The notes under the pieces are model-generated. The model saw only the letters and a program-made list of their open reading frames with translations. It made no database searches and was not told the DNA's origin. DNA of 64,000 nucleotides. It comes from Streptomyces massasporeus (GTDB lineage Bacteria > Actinomycetota > Actinomycetes > Streptomycetales > Streptomycetaceae). This document shows positions 36,890 to 46,397 of the stretch, piece by piece; within the stretch, counting starts at the first letter, position 1, and every line of letters starts with the position of its first letter. The translations under genes were made by a program, and so were the position numbers. The DNA is taken from the NCBI RefSeq assembly GCF_014648995.1, contig NZ_BMSE01000007.1:124001-188000 (forward strand). Reading direction: 5' to 3'.

Positions 36890-37250
36890 GGTCGTTGCCT
36901 TTCGTGGCCGGACTCCGGGCTGCACGGAGCGGCGGTGGACTCGCTTCGTCGTCGAAGCGCAGGGGGGTGGTTCGAAAAGCGAAGAGCGACGCGATGGCCG
37001 GCCAGGCGTGGGGCAGAAGCGGACCCTTCCGGGGTTACCTGTGGGTCAGCAGTGCTCGAACGATAGGCAAAGGGAAGGTCAGCGGGATACGGGGGAAACC
37101 CTCGATCCGGCTGGAACGGCACCCTCTATGGTGGGCAGTTGAGCGCTCAATGGCCCCTTTTCGAGCAGGTCGTGGCGTGATGAACGCGTCGGGCCGATTT
37201 CCCGTACTGCACTACCGAACGTGCCGCCCCGGGCCGAGGAGAGCAGCCGG
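36890..37250. other. Divergent intergenic region between protease and LPMO genes
   Basis: A 361-bp gap with no coding frame of normal base bias. It must hold the promoters of both secreted-protein genes. On the plus strand a TATGGT box and a perfect palindrome lie about 100 bp before the LPMO start (listed separately). On the minus strand an AT-richer block near 37040-37080 (GCCTATCGTTCGAGCACTGC) is the likely protease promoter area, without a clear -35/-10 pair. Confidence 0.6.
37127..37150 (+). promoter_or_regulatory. Candidate -10 box and operator of the LPMO gene
   Basis: TATGGT (37127-37132) is followed after 6 bp by the perfect 12-bp palindrome TTGAGCGCTCAA (37139-37150), right where transcription would start. 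This is the classical place for a repressor operator. It is 101 bp upstream of the LPMO ATG. Confidence 0.45.
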
Positions 37251-38177
37251 ATGCCCCGTACGACCGCACACCGCGCCGCACTCGCGGCCGCCCTCGTGAC
37301 CCCCGTGCTGCTGCCGCTGTGGGCGGCGGGGCCGGCGCGGGCGCACGGGGCCCCGACGGACCCGGTGAGCCGGGTGGTGGCCTGTTCCCCGGAGGGAGGT
37401 GAGCGCGCGGGCACAGCCGCGTGCCGTGCGGCCGTCGGCGCGAACGGCGCGCCCTTCACGGCGTGGGACAACCTGCGGGTGGCGAACGTCGACGGCCGGG
37501 ACCGGGAGGTCGTCCCGGACGGGAAGCTGTGCAGCGGGGGGCTGCCCGCCTACCGCGGCCTCGATCTCGCCCGCGCCGACTGGCCGTCGACCCGGATGAC
37601 GCCCGGCACGACGCTGACGATGCGGTACGTCTCGACGATCCCGCACACCGGCACGTTCCGGATGTATCTGACGAAGCCCGGCTACGACCCGGCGGGGCCA
37701 CTGAACTGGTCCGACCTGCCAGAGAAGCCGTTCGCCACGGTGACGGACCCGGCCCTGACGGGCGGCGCGTACCGGATCCGGATCACGCTGCCGTCCGACC
37801 GGAGCGGTCGGCATGTGCTGTACACGGTCTGGCAGAACAGCAGCACGCCGGACACCTATTACTCGTGCTCGGACGTGGTGTTCCCGGAGGCGAAGCAGGA
37901 GCAGCCCGAGGAGAAGGAGCCCGAGCGGAAGAAGGAGAAGGAGCCCGAGCAGAAGAAGCCCGGGCAGAAGGCCGAGGCGGAGAAGGAGGAGCCGGCGGCG
38001 AGCGCTGCCGTGGACGACTCCCCCGGCCCGCGGCCTCGGGGTGGCGACGAGACGCCCCTGGCCAGTACGTCCGGTCCGGCCTCCGGCCCGTCCGCGCCCG
38101 TGCTGGCGGGCGGCGCCGCGGCGGTGCTGTTGCTCACCGGCGGCGCCGCCCTGGCCGTACGACTACGGCGACGTTGA
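37251..38177 (+). CDS. Membrane-anchored lytic polysaccharide monooxygenase (AA10)
   Basis: A 308-residue AA10 copper enzyme. The signal peptide ends PARA, leaving His32 as the new N-terminus (HGAPTDPVSR); the second copper-brace His is H132 (STIPHTGTF). The catalytic domain runs to about residue 210 (TYYSCSDVVF). Then comes an unusual ~60-residue Glu/Lys/Pro linker, rich in EPE and KKE repeats, a disordered stretch, and a C-terminal membrane helix (VLAGGAAAVLLLTGGAALAV) with RLRRR stop-transfer end. It has no carbohydrate-binding module. It should oxidise chitin or cellulose-like polymer close to the cell wall. ATG at 37251 follows GAGGAGA. Convergent with the next secreted-protein gene. Confidence 0.9.
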   Translation: MPRTTAHRAALAAALVTPVLLPLWAAGPARAHGAPTDPVSRVVACSPEGGERAGTAACRAAVGANGAPFTAWDNLRVANVDGRDREVVPDGKLCSGGLPAYRGLDLARADWPSTRMTPGTTLTMRYVSTIPHTGTFRMYLTKPGYDPAGPLNWSDLPEKPFATVTDPALTGGAYRIRITLPSDRSGRHVLYTVWQNSSTPDTYYSCSDVVFPEAKQEQPEEKEPERKKEKEPEQKKPGQKAEAEKEEPAASAAVDDSPGPRPRGGDETPLASTSGPASGPSAPVLAGGAAAVLLLTGGAALAVRLRRR

Positions 38178-38195
38178 ACTACCGCGCTTCAGCGA

Positions 38196-38912
<717 letters not shown>

Positions 38913-39184
38913 TCACGCCTTCTCCGTACGTGACGGGCCGGCAACGGCAGGCCGGAACCGGCCGGAGGCTCACACGGGAAGGGGCCTCCGGCCGGGCCGG
39001 GCGGGGGGTGGCTGGTGGCACGGCTCCGGGGAAGGCGGCCATGCCGCGCGGGGGGGACTCGGGCGTGGAAAGCCCGTGCGGGCGCACCGGGCGACGAGAT
39101 ACCCGTACCGGGACGGGCGGGTCCGGGACACGTGGACGTGCCGCGTGGCGGATCCGGCGCCACGGATCCGGTGGGACGAGGAGA

Positions 39185-39214
39185 GTTGTAGACCTGCGCC
39201 TCCGTCAACGTCAA
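39185..39214 (-). promoter_or_regulatory. Candidate promoter towards the small exported protein
   Basis: Read leftwards: TTGACG (39214-39209), an 18-bp spacer and TACAAC (39190-39185). A second TTGACG lies inside the spacer. The 5' leader to the exported-protein gene would be about 340 nt, which is long. Confidence 0.4.
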
Positions 39215-39307
39215 GGCTTCGCAAGGGAGTTGTGCGCGAGCTGAGCCTTTCGGGAGAGTGGCGACTCACCAGCGGCGCACAATGAACACCCTTTGTTCAC
39301 ACTTCCC

Positions 39308-39336
39308 TTGACCCTTCATGTAACCGCCGGTAACTT
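39308..39336 (+). promoter_or_regulatory. Candidate promoter of the DUF6230-DUF6114 pair
   Basis: TTGACC (39308-39313), a 17-bp spacer and TAACTT (39331-39336) form a good vegetative-type promoter 140 bp upstream of the DUF6230 ATG. The inverted repeat TGAACA-N5-TGTTCA lies just upstream (39283-39299), at a place suited to an activator. Confidence 0.5.
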
Positions 39337-39476
39337 CACCGATGGCTACTGCGGCGTAACGAGAAAGCCCTTGCAACCGCCGGGAGTTGCGGGAGACGTA
39401 CGCACGCGGTCGATGTCCGCGCCAGGGCAACGTGCCACCGAAGTCCGATCCGCACCGACATGCACCTGGAGCCGAC

Positions 39477-40148
39477 ATGACCTCCTCCGCCGAGCACACC
39501 CCCGAAAGACCGGACGGCGCCGCCGCCCCGGACGCCAGTGCCGCTCCCGCGCGACGCGGGCGGGTCCGGGCACGCCGGGCCGCGGTGATGGCGGTGCCGG
39601 CCACCCTGGCCGCCGCGGGCCTCGCCGTCCTCACCGCCCAAGGAGCGCTGGGCGTGCAGTTCGCCATCTCCGGCATGCCGTTCACGGTCACCGCGACCGA
39701 GCTGGACGGCACCGGCTTCGCACAGTTCGGCGGCCTGGACGAGATGGCCGAGGGCAGCCCCAACGCGGGTGACACCGGCGGTCAGGTGCTGGTCGTCACC
39801 TCCGTCATCAAGAACGCCACGCTCTCCAAGCTGTGCCAGAGCGTGGACCTGGGCGGCACGAACCTGGTCATCAGGGCGGGTGAGGGATCGCAGAAGGTCC
39901 GCGCCAGCGACCTGACGACCGACTCGACCGAGCTGACCGGCGATGCCGCGTTCAACAACATCGAGATCGGCAACGACGCCAGCACGCTCGACAAGGCCGG
40001 GCCGAACGGCCGCGGACCGAAGGGCGTGTTCAGCCAGCAGTCCGACACCGTGCACATCGCCAACCTGCGGCAGACCAACTACGCCACGACCGCCGGCGTG
40101 TTCAAGCTGCCGGGTCTGAAGCTGGGCTTCAGCGGATCGGGTTGCTGA
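39477..40148 (+). CDS. DUF6230 family exported/membrane protein
   Basis: A 223-residue protein. A charged N-terminal tail (RRGRVRARRA) precedes one hydrophobic helix (VMAVPATLAAAGLAVLTAQG) that acts as uncleaved signal anchor; the rest (VQFAISGMPFTVTATELDGTGFAQFGG ... FSGSGC) is an extracytoplasmic beta-rich domain. These proteins are sometimes annotated as 'cholesterol esterase' without support: no hydrolase motif is visible. ATG at 39477 has GGAGCC upstream. The stop overlaps the next ATG (TGATG), so it is coupled to the DUF6114 gene, its usual partner in Streptomyces. Confidence 0.85.
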   Translation: MTSSAEHTPERPDGAAAPDASAAPARRGRVRARRAAVMAVPATLAAAGLAVLTAQGALGVQFAISGMPFTVTATELDGTGFAQFGGLDEMAEGSPNAGDTGGQVLVVTSVIKNATLSKLCQSVDLGGTNLVIRAGEGSQKVRASDLTTDSTELTGDAAFNNIEIGNDASTLDKAGPNGRGPKGVFSQQSDTVHIANLRQTNYATTAGVFKLPGLKLGFSGSGC

Positions 40149-40606
40149 TGCCGCGCGGTCCGCGCGAGGGAGTCCGGCCCGCCTTCCGACAGTGGCGGGC
40201 CGGCCGTCCGTTCTGGGGCGGGCTGCTGCTCGCCCTCGGCGGGGTCGAGGTCCTGCTCACGCTGAAGGCGTCGCTGGACGTCATCCTGCACGTCGGCATG
40301 CAGGGTCTGGCCGGCTATCTGCTGCCGGTCGTGATGCTGCTGTGCGGCGTGCTGATCCTCTTCAACCCCGCCCAGCGCCTGTTCTACTCGGTCATCGGGG
40401 TACTGGTCTCCCTGGGCACTTGGCTGACCTCCAACCTGGGCGGTTTCTTCATCGGCCTGCTCCTGGGCGTGGTCGGCAGCTGCCTCGCCTTCGGCTGGCT
40501 CCCGGACCAGGAACCCCGCGTCAGCCGCAGGCGGCGCCGGAATGAGGCCCAGGCCGCCAAGGCCGTTCCACAGCCGCTGGAGCGGGAGGCCGGCCGGACC
40601 GCCTGA
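40148..40606 (+). CDS. DUF6114 family membrane protein
   Basis: A 152-residue polytopic membrane protein with about four helices (FWGGLLLALGGVEVLLTL, MQGLAGYLLPVVMLLCGVLI, LFYSVIGVLVSLGTWLTSN, LGGFFIGLLLGVVGSCLAFG) and a basic cytoplasmic tail. No known activity. It is translationally coupled to the DUF6230 gene, and the pair probably forms a membrane complex. ATG at 40148; a TTG at 40142 is also in frame. Confidence 0.85.
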   Translation: MPRGPREGVRPAFRQWRAGRPFWGGLLLALGGVEVLLTLKASLDVILHVGMQGLAGYLLPVVMLLCGVLILFNPAQRLFYSVIGVLVSLGTWLTSNLGGFFIGLLLGVVGSCLAFGWLPDQEPRVSRRRRRNEAQAAKAVPQPLEREAGRTA

Positions 40607-40732
40607 ATCAGGCCAGTACCCCTCGACCCCCTGGCGCGGCCCGGCCGCGGCCACTTGGCTGGACGTGTCGCGCCCCCGCCCCGCCGGGCGTACGCGCAGT
40701 CCGCGAACAGCCGTCAGCCCAGGGAGAGTCCG

Positions 40733-41977
40733 ATGGAGTTCAGCCGCCCGATCGTGATCGACCCGACCGGCCGCGACATCCACGGCGAGGCCGCACGGAT
40801 CCGTGAGCGCGGACCCGTCACCCCCGTCGAACTCCCCCACGGTGTCCCGGCCTGGGCGGTCAGCAGCGCACCGCTTCTGAAGCGGCTGCTCACCGACCCG
40901 CGGGTGTCGAAGGACCCACGCCGGCACTGGCAGCGCTGGATCGACGGCGAGGTCTCACCGGACTGGCCGCTGTACACCTGGGTCGCGGTGCGGAACATGT
41001 TCACGGCGTACGGCACCGAGCACAAACGCCTGCGCACCCTCGTCTCCAAGGCATTCACCGCCCGCCGCACCGCCGCGCTGCGCCCTCGGATCGAGGAGAT
41101 CACCGCGGCGCTCCTCGACCGCGTCGCCAAGGCGGGGGCCGACGGCCACGCGGTCGATCTGCGGGAGGAGTTCTGCTATCCGCTGCCCATCCAGGTCATC
41201 GGCGAACTGCTCGGGCTGCCGGAGGAGTTGGGCGCCGAGCTGCGGGCCGTGGTGGACGGCGTCTTCCACACCTCGGCCGACCCGGCCGAGGTCGCCGACA
41301 TCTACGCCCGGTTCTACGCCGTCCTCGGCGAACTGGTCGCCGCGAAACGGGCGGCGCCCGGTGACGACCTGACCTCCGCGCTGATCTCGGCCCGCGAGGA
41401 GGGCGGCGGCACACGGCTCAGCGAGCAGGAGCTGCTCGACACGCTGATGCTGGTCATCAGCGCCGGTCACGAGACGACGGTCAACCTGCTCGACAACGCC
41501 GTCCACGCGCTGCTCGGCCACCCCGCCCAGCTCGCGCACGTCCTCGGTGGGCAGGCCTCCTGGGACGACGTCGTCGAGGAGACGCTGCGGGCCGAGGCGC
41601 CGGTGGCCAGCCTGCCGCTGCGGTACGCGGTCGAGGACCTGCCCCTCGGTGAACTGGGCGGGCCGGACGGCGCGGTGATCCGCAAGGGAGAGGCGATCCT
41701 CGCCGCGTACGCCGCCGCAGGACGCGACCCGGAGCAGCACGGCCCGGACGCCGCCGTCTTCGACGTCACCCGGGCTTCGAAGGATCATCTGGCCTTCGGC
41801 TACGGCGTCCACCATTGCCTGGGCGCCCCGCTCGGCCGGCTGGAGGCACGGGTGGCCCTGCCCGCGCTCTTCGAACGGTTCCCCGGCCTGGCTCTCGCCG
41901 TGCCGGGGGAAAAGCTGCCGCCGGTGGACTCCTTCATCTCGCACGGCCATCGGTCGCTGCCGGTTCTGACGGGCTGA
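40733..41977 (+). CDS. Cytochrome P450
   Basis: A 414-residue soluble bacterial P450. I-helix oxygen-binding motif SAGHETT, K-helix ETLR, and the haem loop FGYGVHHCLGAPL with axial C362. The short N-terminus begins in the usual way (RPIVIDPTGRDIHGEAARIRERGPV). Redox partners are not encoded nearby. Conservons in Streptomyces are often accompanied by a P450, and a conservon begins 1.5 kb downstream on the same strand, though a binding-protein gene lies between. ATG at 40733 follows AGGGAGAG. A perfect 22-bp palindrome ends the transcript. Confidence 0.92.
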   Translation: MEFSRPIVIDPTGRDIHGEAARIRERGPVTPVELPHGVPAWAVSSAPLLKRLLTDPRVSKDPRRHWQRWIDGEVSPDWPLYTWVAVRNMFTAYGTEHKRLRTLVSKAFTARRTAALRPRIEEITAALLDRVAKAGADGHAVDLREEFCYPLPIQVIGELLGLPEELGAELRAVVDGVFHTSADPAEVADIYARFYAVLGELVAAKRAAPGDDLTSALISAREEGGGTRLSEQELLDTLMLVISAGHETTVNLLDNAVHALLGHPAQLAHVLGGQASWDDVVEETLRAEAPVASLPLRYAVEDLPLGELGGPDGAVIRKGEAILAAYAAAGRDPEQHGPDAAVFDVTRASKDHLAFGYGVHHCLGAPLGRLEARVALPALFERFPGLALAVPGEKLPPVDSFISHGHRSLPVLTG

Positions 41978-41981
41978 CGGG

Positions 41982-42003
41982 CTGGGGCGGCGCGCCGCCC
42001 CAG
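41982..42003 (+). terminator. Perfect 22-bp palindrome after the P450 gene
   Basis: CTGGGGCGGCG directly followed by CGCCGCCCCAG, 5 bp after the P450 stop. As a palindrome with no loop it could form a short GC-rich hairpin in RNA; it most likely ends the P450 transcript. Confidence 0.6.
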
Positions 42004-42318
42004 TCCAGGCGGGCCCGAAGGGCTCAACAGCAAGCGATTCCCTCCGCCGTCAGGCCGGTCCCGTTCGGAGTGGCCGAACCGCACGGACGGTATGGAAAGT
42101 CGAGGTGAGAGCATCCGCAGCCACCCGCCGTTCGACCGGCCGGACAGATCATCACGATGCGGCAGCGTCAACTCACGGCATGTGGCTGCTCACTTGACGA
42201 CCGGTGGTCACACACGGTTGGCTCCGGGCCAGCGAGAGTCATGCGTCCGGTGCACCCTGCGGCCCCGCCTGCACTCTCACCCTGCTCTTGCTCGGCCGCA
42301 CAGCGAGGTCCGCCCCTC
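42004..42318. other. Intergenic region upstream of the sugar-binding lipoprotein
   Basis: About 315 bp without coding bias. It separates the P450 terminator from the binding-protein gene. TTGACG occurs at about 42194 but no convincing -10 follows at 16-19 bp. Nothing else was recognised. Confidence 0.5.
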
Positions 42319-43323
42319 ATGAACACTCCTCCCCCGCCGCACACCTCCGTGAGACGCACCCGTGTCGCGGCGCTGGCCTTTGCCCTGTGCCTGTTGGTGT
42401 CCGGCTGCTCCGTGTTCGGGGCCGCCGACGACGCGGCGGACGCGGCGGGCGGGTCCGGCGGCGGGATGAAGGTCACCCTGGTGACGCACGGCGGCCAGGG
42501 CGACGCCTTCTGGGACCTGGTGCGCAGGGGCGCCGAGGCGGCGGCCGCCAAGGACGGCGTCGACCTGACGTACGTCGGTGACGCGGACCCGGCCGCGCAG
42601 GCCGATCTGGTGCGGGACGCGGTCCGCGCCAAGGCCGACGGCATCGCGGTGACCCTGGCCAAGCCGGCGGCGATGCGCGGTCCGGTCGCCCAGGCCAAGG
42701 CGGCCGGCATTCCCGTCGTCGGGCTCAACTCCGGCATCGACGCCTGGCGCCCGACCGGGCTCCTGGAGTACTTCGGCCAGGACGAGTCCGTCGCGGGCCG
42801 CGCCGTCGGCGACAAGCTGGACGGCCTCAAGGCCGAGCACGCCCTGTGCGTGGTGCACGAGCGGGGCAACGTCGCGCTGGAGGCCCGCTGCGCGGGGGTG
42901 CGCAAGACCTTCCGCGGCGACACCGACAACCTGTACGTGGACGGCACCGACCCGGACGCGGTGACCGCCACGATCGCCTCCCGGCTGCGGCAGGACTCGA
43001 GCATCGACGAGGTCGTCACCAACGGCGCCCAGTTCGCGCTGAGCGCGGTCGAGGCCGTGCGGCAGTCCGGCAGCCGGGCGAAGGTCGCCACCTTCGACCT
43101 GAACAAGGACCTGGTCGAGGCGGTCAGGGACGGCGACGTGCAGTTCGCCGTGGACCAGCAGCCGTATCTGCAGGGCTACCTCGCGGTGGACGCCCTGTGG
43201 CTGTACCGGACCAACGGCAACGTCAGCGGCGGCGGAACGGCTCCGGTGCTCACCGGACCCGCCTTCGTGACGAGGTCGAACGTGTCGGCCGTGGCGCGGT
43301 TCGCGGCCGCCGGAACCCGGTGA
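42319..43323 (+). CDS. Orphan sugar-binding lipoprotein (periplasmic-binding-protein family 1-like)
   Basis: A 334-residue RbsB-type binding protein. The N-terminal signal ends in the lipobox LLVSGC (Cys about residue 33). The fold is clear from VTLVTHGGQGDAFWDLVRRG, ADLVRDAVRAKADGIAVTL, AAGIPVVGLNSGIDAW, and late FDLNKDLVEAVRDGDVQFAVDQQPYLQGY, the ribose/galactose type pattern. No permease or ATPase genes adjoin it, so it may work with a distant transporter or feed ligand information to the sensor kinase-like CvnA encoded 190 bp downstream. ATG at 42319. Confidence 0.88.
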   Translation: MNTPPPPHTSVRRTRVAALAFALCLLVSGCSVFGAADDAADAAGGSGGGMKVTLVTHGGQGDAFWDLVRRGAEAAAAKDGVDLTYVGDADPAAQADLVRDAVRAKADGIAVTLAKPAAMRGPVAQAKAAGIPVVGLNSGIDAWRPTGLLEYFGQDESVAGRAVGDKLDGLKAEHALCVVHERGNVALEARCAGVRKTFRGDTDNLYVDGTDPDAVTATIASRLRQDSSIDEVVTNGAQFALSAVEAVRQSGSRAKVATFDLNKDLVEAVRDGDVQFAVDQQPYLQGYLAVDALWLYRTNGNVSGGGTAPVLTGPAFVTRSNVSAVARFAAAGTR

Positions 43324-43514
43324 CCGGACGCTTCCTGTGACGGTGTCGCCAAAGATTCGGTCAGGCCCGGTCCGCACCCCCACTTGTACGGATAACATCC
43401 TGCCCATCCCATGTGCCGTGCCGGGGACGGCACCACCCCCGCGCCCGTCCCCCACACCCCCCGACCGCTCCGCCTCCCCGCTCCTCACCCCCCGCTGATC
43501 GCCCTAGGACGACG

Positions 43515-45950
43515 ATGTCTCGACGGACAGGTGCCCGGCGCCGTCTCGGTTCCATACGCCTCTCCCTGGTGCTCCTGGCCCTCGTGCCCAGCGTCACCCT
43601 CGCCGCGATGTGGGGCGTGACGACGATCCAGATGTTCTCGGAGGGCCTCAGGCTGCGCGACCAGACGGACCTCAGCCGGTCGACCGGTGCCATGGGCACC
43701 GACGCGACGCTGGCGCTGCAGCGGGAGCGCAGCCTGTCGGCCGCCTGGCTGGCCACTCCGAAGGGCTCGCGGGCCGCCCTCGACACGCAGCGCGCACAGA
43801 CCGACAAGGCGGTCGCCAAGCTGGTCGGGCAGGCGGACGCGATCGAGAAGGCGCCCTCCCGCATATCCGACCGGCTGTACTCGGTGCTGGGCTCGGTGGG
43901 CAGCCTGGAGTACTACCGGGACCAGGTGGACAACCCGACCGACATCACCGCGCAGCAGGCGCTGGACCAGTACTCGTCGATCATCGACGACCAGATCCAC
44001 GCCTTCCAGGAGCTGTCCCAGGTCGACGACGGTGACCTCACCTCGCAGGCCGGTCCGCTGGTCGGTCTCGAGCACGCGGCGGAGCTGGTGTCCCGGGAGG
44101 ATGCGCAACTGACGCTGGCCTGGCCGACCGGGCACCTGGACGACAAGGCGTGGACGCAGTTCACGGAGCTGGTGAACACCCGGCGCTGGCTGGTCCAGGA
44201 CCAGGTCGTGCCGCAGCTGACGGGCGACGCCAAGGCGCAGACCGAGCGGATCCTGGCGAGCCGCGAGTGGCAGACGCTGCAGTCCGTCGAGGACCAGGTG
44301 CTCGCCTCGCGCAACGCGAGCGCCTCCGCCGACCGGATCGCCCTGCCGGACGCGCAGAAGCAGTGGTCCGCCGCCATGGACACGCTGTCCCAGCAGTACA
44401 CGGGCCTCATCGAGCGGCAGACGGCGGGGCTGCTGGAGCGCAGTGCCGACAAGGCTGACGCCCTGCTGCTCAAGGCGGCGCTGCTGAGCGCCGGCGGGCT
44501 GCTCGCGCTGCTGCTGTGCGTGGGCATGTCGTGGCGCATCACCCGCTCGCTGTCCCGGCGGCTGCGCGGTCTGCGCCGGGCCGCCGTCAGCCTCGCGCAG
44601 GAGCGGCTGCCCGACGTGGTGGCACGGCTGGACCGGGGCGAGACGGTCGACCCGGAGTCGGCGACGCCCGAGCTGGACTACGGCCACGACGAACTCGGCC
44701 AGGTGGCCCGGGCGTTCAACACCGCCCAGCGCACGGCCGTGCACACCGCGGTCGAACTCGCCGACACCCGGCGCGGCTTCCAGAAGATCATCCTGGGCAT
44801 AGCCCGGCAGAGCCAGAACCTGGTCAACCTCCAGCTGAGCAAGCTCGACACGCTGGAGCGCGAGCACACCGACCCCGACATCCTCAAGGGCCTGTACGAA
44901 CTGGACTCCACGGCCAGCCAGTTGCGCCGCTACGAGGAGAACCTCGTCATCGTCAGCGGTGAACGGCCCGGCCGCAGCTGGGCCGAGCCGGTCGCCCTCA
45001 TGGACATCCTGCGCAGCGCGGTCGGGGAGGTCGCCGAGTACCAGCGGGTGGAGGTGCTCACCGAGGAGGAGGTGTACGTCGCGCCGCCCGCGGTCGCCGA
45101 CGTCATCCACCTGCTGGCCGAGCTCATCGACAACGCGACCGCCTACTCCCCCGCCCCGAGCCCCGTCACGGTACGGGCCGGGATGGTGGCCAAGGGCCTG
45201 GCCGTCGAGGTCGAGGACCGCGGCCTCGGCATGTCGGAGGAGGACTACGCGTCCTTCAACGAACAGCTGGCGGTGCCCCCGCAGTTCGACGTGGTGGCGC
45301 TCGCCGACGACCTGCGCCTCGGCATGTTCGTGATCGCCCAGTTGGCCCACCGGCACAGCATCGCCGTCACCCTGCGCTCGTCGCCGTACGGCGGGACCAC
45401 GGCGATCGTGCTGATCCCGCACGAGATCGTGGTGCGGGAGAGCGGGGACGGCGGGGCGAAGGACGGTGACACCCCGGAGGACGGGCTGGTGGCGGTGGAC
45501 GGACGGGGTGCGCGGGACGCCGAGCCGGGCGGGTCGCCGCAGCCCGCCGACGCGCGGGGGACGACCGGAGGGGGAACCGACGGGGAAGGCGTACGCGCCG
45601 CCGGGTCCGCCCGCGAGCCCCGGCCCCTCGTCACGGCCCGCACCGCCTCCGCCGTCCCGTCCGCCCCGCGCGAGGTCGTCCCCCGCCGGGACGGTCTCGC
45701 CCCGCTCCCCCGCCGGGTGCCGCAGACCAGCCTGGTGGAGGAGTTGCGCGAGGAGTCCGCACCCGCCGAGGACGACGGCTCGCTCGACGACTTCACCGCG
45801 GAGGCCGCCGCGTCCTCCCTGGCCGGCTTCCAGCGCGGCACGCTCCGGGCCCGTGACGACGACGCCGAGCCGCCCCACGGCGAGGAGGTGGCCGCCGTAC
45901 CCCGGCAGGCCGCCGGCCCCGTCCCCTCGACTCCGCCCGCCGACCGCTGA
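43515..45950 (+). CDS. cvnA: Conservon sensor histidine-kinase-like protein CvnA
   Basis: An 811-residue membrane protein. First helix SIRLSLVLLALVPSVTLAAM, a ~290-residue extracytoplasmic nitrate/nitrite-sensing (NIT-type) domain (TLALQRERSLSAAWLA...), second helix LLLKAALLSAGGLLALLLCV, a HAMP-like linker, then the ATPase domain with ELIDNATAYSP (N box) and VEDRGLGMS (G box). The dimerisation segment is FQKIILGIARQSQNLVNLQL, typical of CvnA, without the classic HExxTPL. A long disordered C-terminal tail ends the protein. It heads the cvnABCD operon, which in Streptomyces forms a membrane complex resembling eukaryotic G-protein-coupled signalling. Confidence 0.93.
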   Translation: MSRRTGARRRLGSIRLSLVLLALVPSVTLAAMWGVTTIQMFSEGLRLRDQTDLSRSTGAMGTDATLALQRERSLSAAWLATPKGSRAALDTQRAQTDKAVAKLVGQADAIEKAPSRISDRLYSVLGSVGSLEYYRDQVDNPTDITAQQALDQYSSIIDDQIHAFQELSQVDDGDLTSQAGPLVGLEHAAELVSREDAQLTLAWPTGHLDDKAWTQFTELVNTRRWLVQDQVVPQLTGDAKAQTERILASREWQTLQSVEDQVLASRNASASADRIALPDAQKQWSAAMDTLSQQYTGLIERQTAGLLERSADKADALLLKAALLSAGGLLALLLCVGMSWRITRSLSRRLRGLRRAAVSLAQERLPDVVARLDRGETVDPESATPELDYGHDELGQVARAFNTAQRTAVHTAVELADTRRGFQKIILGIARQSQNLVNLQLSKLDTLEREHTDPDILKGLYELDSTASQLRRYEENLVIVSGERPGRSWAEPVALMDILRSAVGEVAEYQRVEVLTEEEVYVAPPAVADVIHLLAELIDNATAYSPAPSPVTVRAGMVAKGLAVEVEDRGLGMSEEDYASFNEQLAVPPQFDVVALADDLRLGMFVIAQLAHRHSIAVTLRSSPYGGTTAIVLIPHEIVVRESGDGGAKDGDTPEDGLVAVDGRGARDAEPGGSPQPADARGTTGGGTDGEGVRAAGSAREPRPLVTARTASAVPSAPREVVPRRDGLAPLPRRVPQTSLVEELREESAPAEDDGSLDDFTAEAAASSLAGFQRGTLRARDDDAEPPHGEEVAAVPRQAAGPVPSTPPADR

Positions 45951-45964
45951 CGAAGGACACCCCC

Positions 45965-46396
45965 ATGACACGCCCCATCCCCGCCACGCACACCCAGCTC
46001 GACCAGCTGCTGACCGGTCTCGTGGAGCGCGTCGCCGACGTGAACCAGGCCGTGGTGCTCTCCGAGGACGGCCTGGTGGTCAGCAAGTCCACCGGCTTCC
46101 TGCGCGACGACGCCGAGCGGCTCGCGGCGACCGCGTCCGGGCTGATGAGCCTCAGCAAGGGCGTCAGCATGGACTTCCGGGGCGGTCCGGTGCGCCAGGC
46201 GCTCATCGAGATGGCCAACAGCTATCTGATCCTGACCTCCGCCGGTCCCGGTGCGCATCTGGTCGTGCTGACCGGGCCGGGCGCGGACGTCGGGGTGGTG
46301 GCGTACCAGATGAACATGCTGGTCAAGAAGATCGGCGAGCACCTGAGCGCGGCACCGCGGGGCATGGCCGGCCCCGTCGTCGATCCCGGCGTGTGA
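45965..46396 (+). CDS. cvnB: Roadblock/LC7-domain protein CvnB
   Basis: A 143-residue Roadblock/LC7 protein: THTQLDQLLTGLVERVADVNQAVVLSEDGLVVSKS and LAATASGLMSLSKGVSMDF are the two typical blocks. It has no enzyme activity and acts as a regulator or scaffold of the small GTPase CvnD (family knowledge: GAP-like or dimerisation role). It starts 14 bp after cvnA in the same operon. Confidence 0.93.
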   Translation: MTRPIPATHTQLDQLLTGLVERVADVNQAVVLSEDGLVVSKSTGFLRDDAERLAATASGLMSLSKGVSMDFRGGPVRQALIEMANSYLILTSAGPGAHLVVLTGPGADVGVVAYQMNMLVKKIGEHLSAAPRGMAGPVVDPGV

Positions 46397-46397
46397 G

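Noticed and set aside
39477-40148. Cholesterol esterase annotation for the DUF6230 protein
   Set aside because: No Ser-hydrolase motif or catalytic triad is visible, so the label used in some databases is unsupported.
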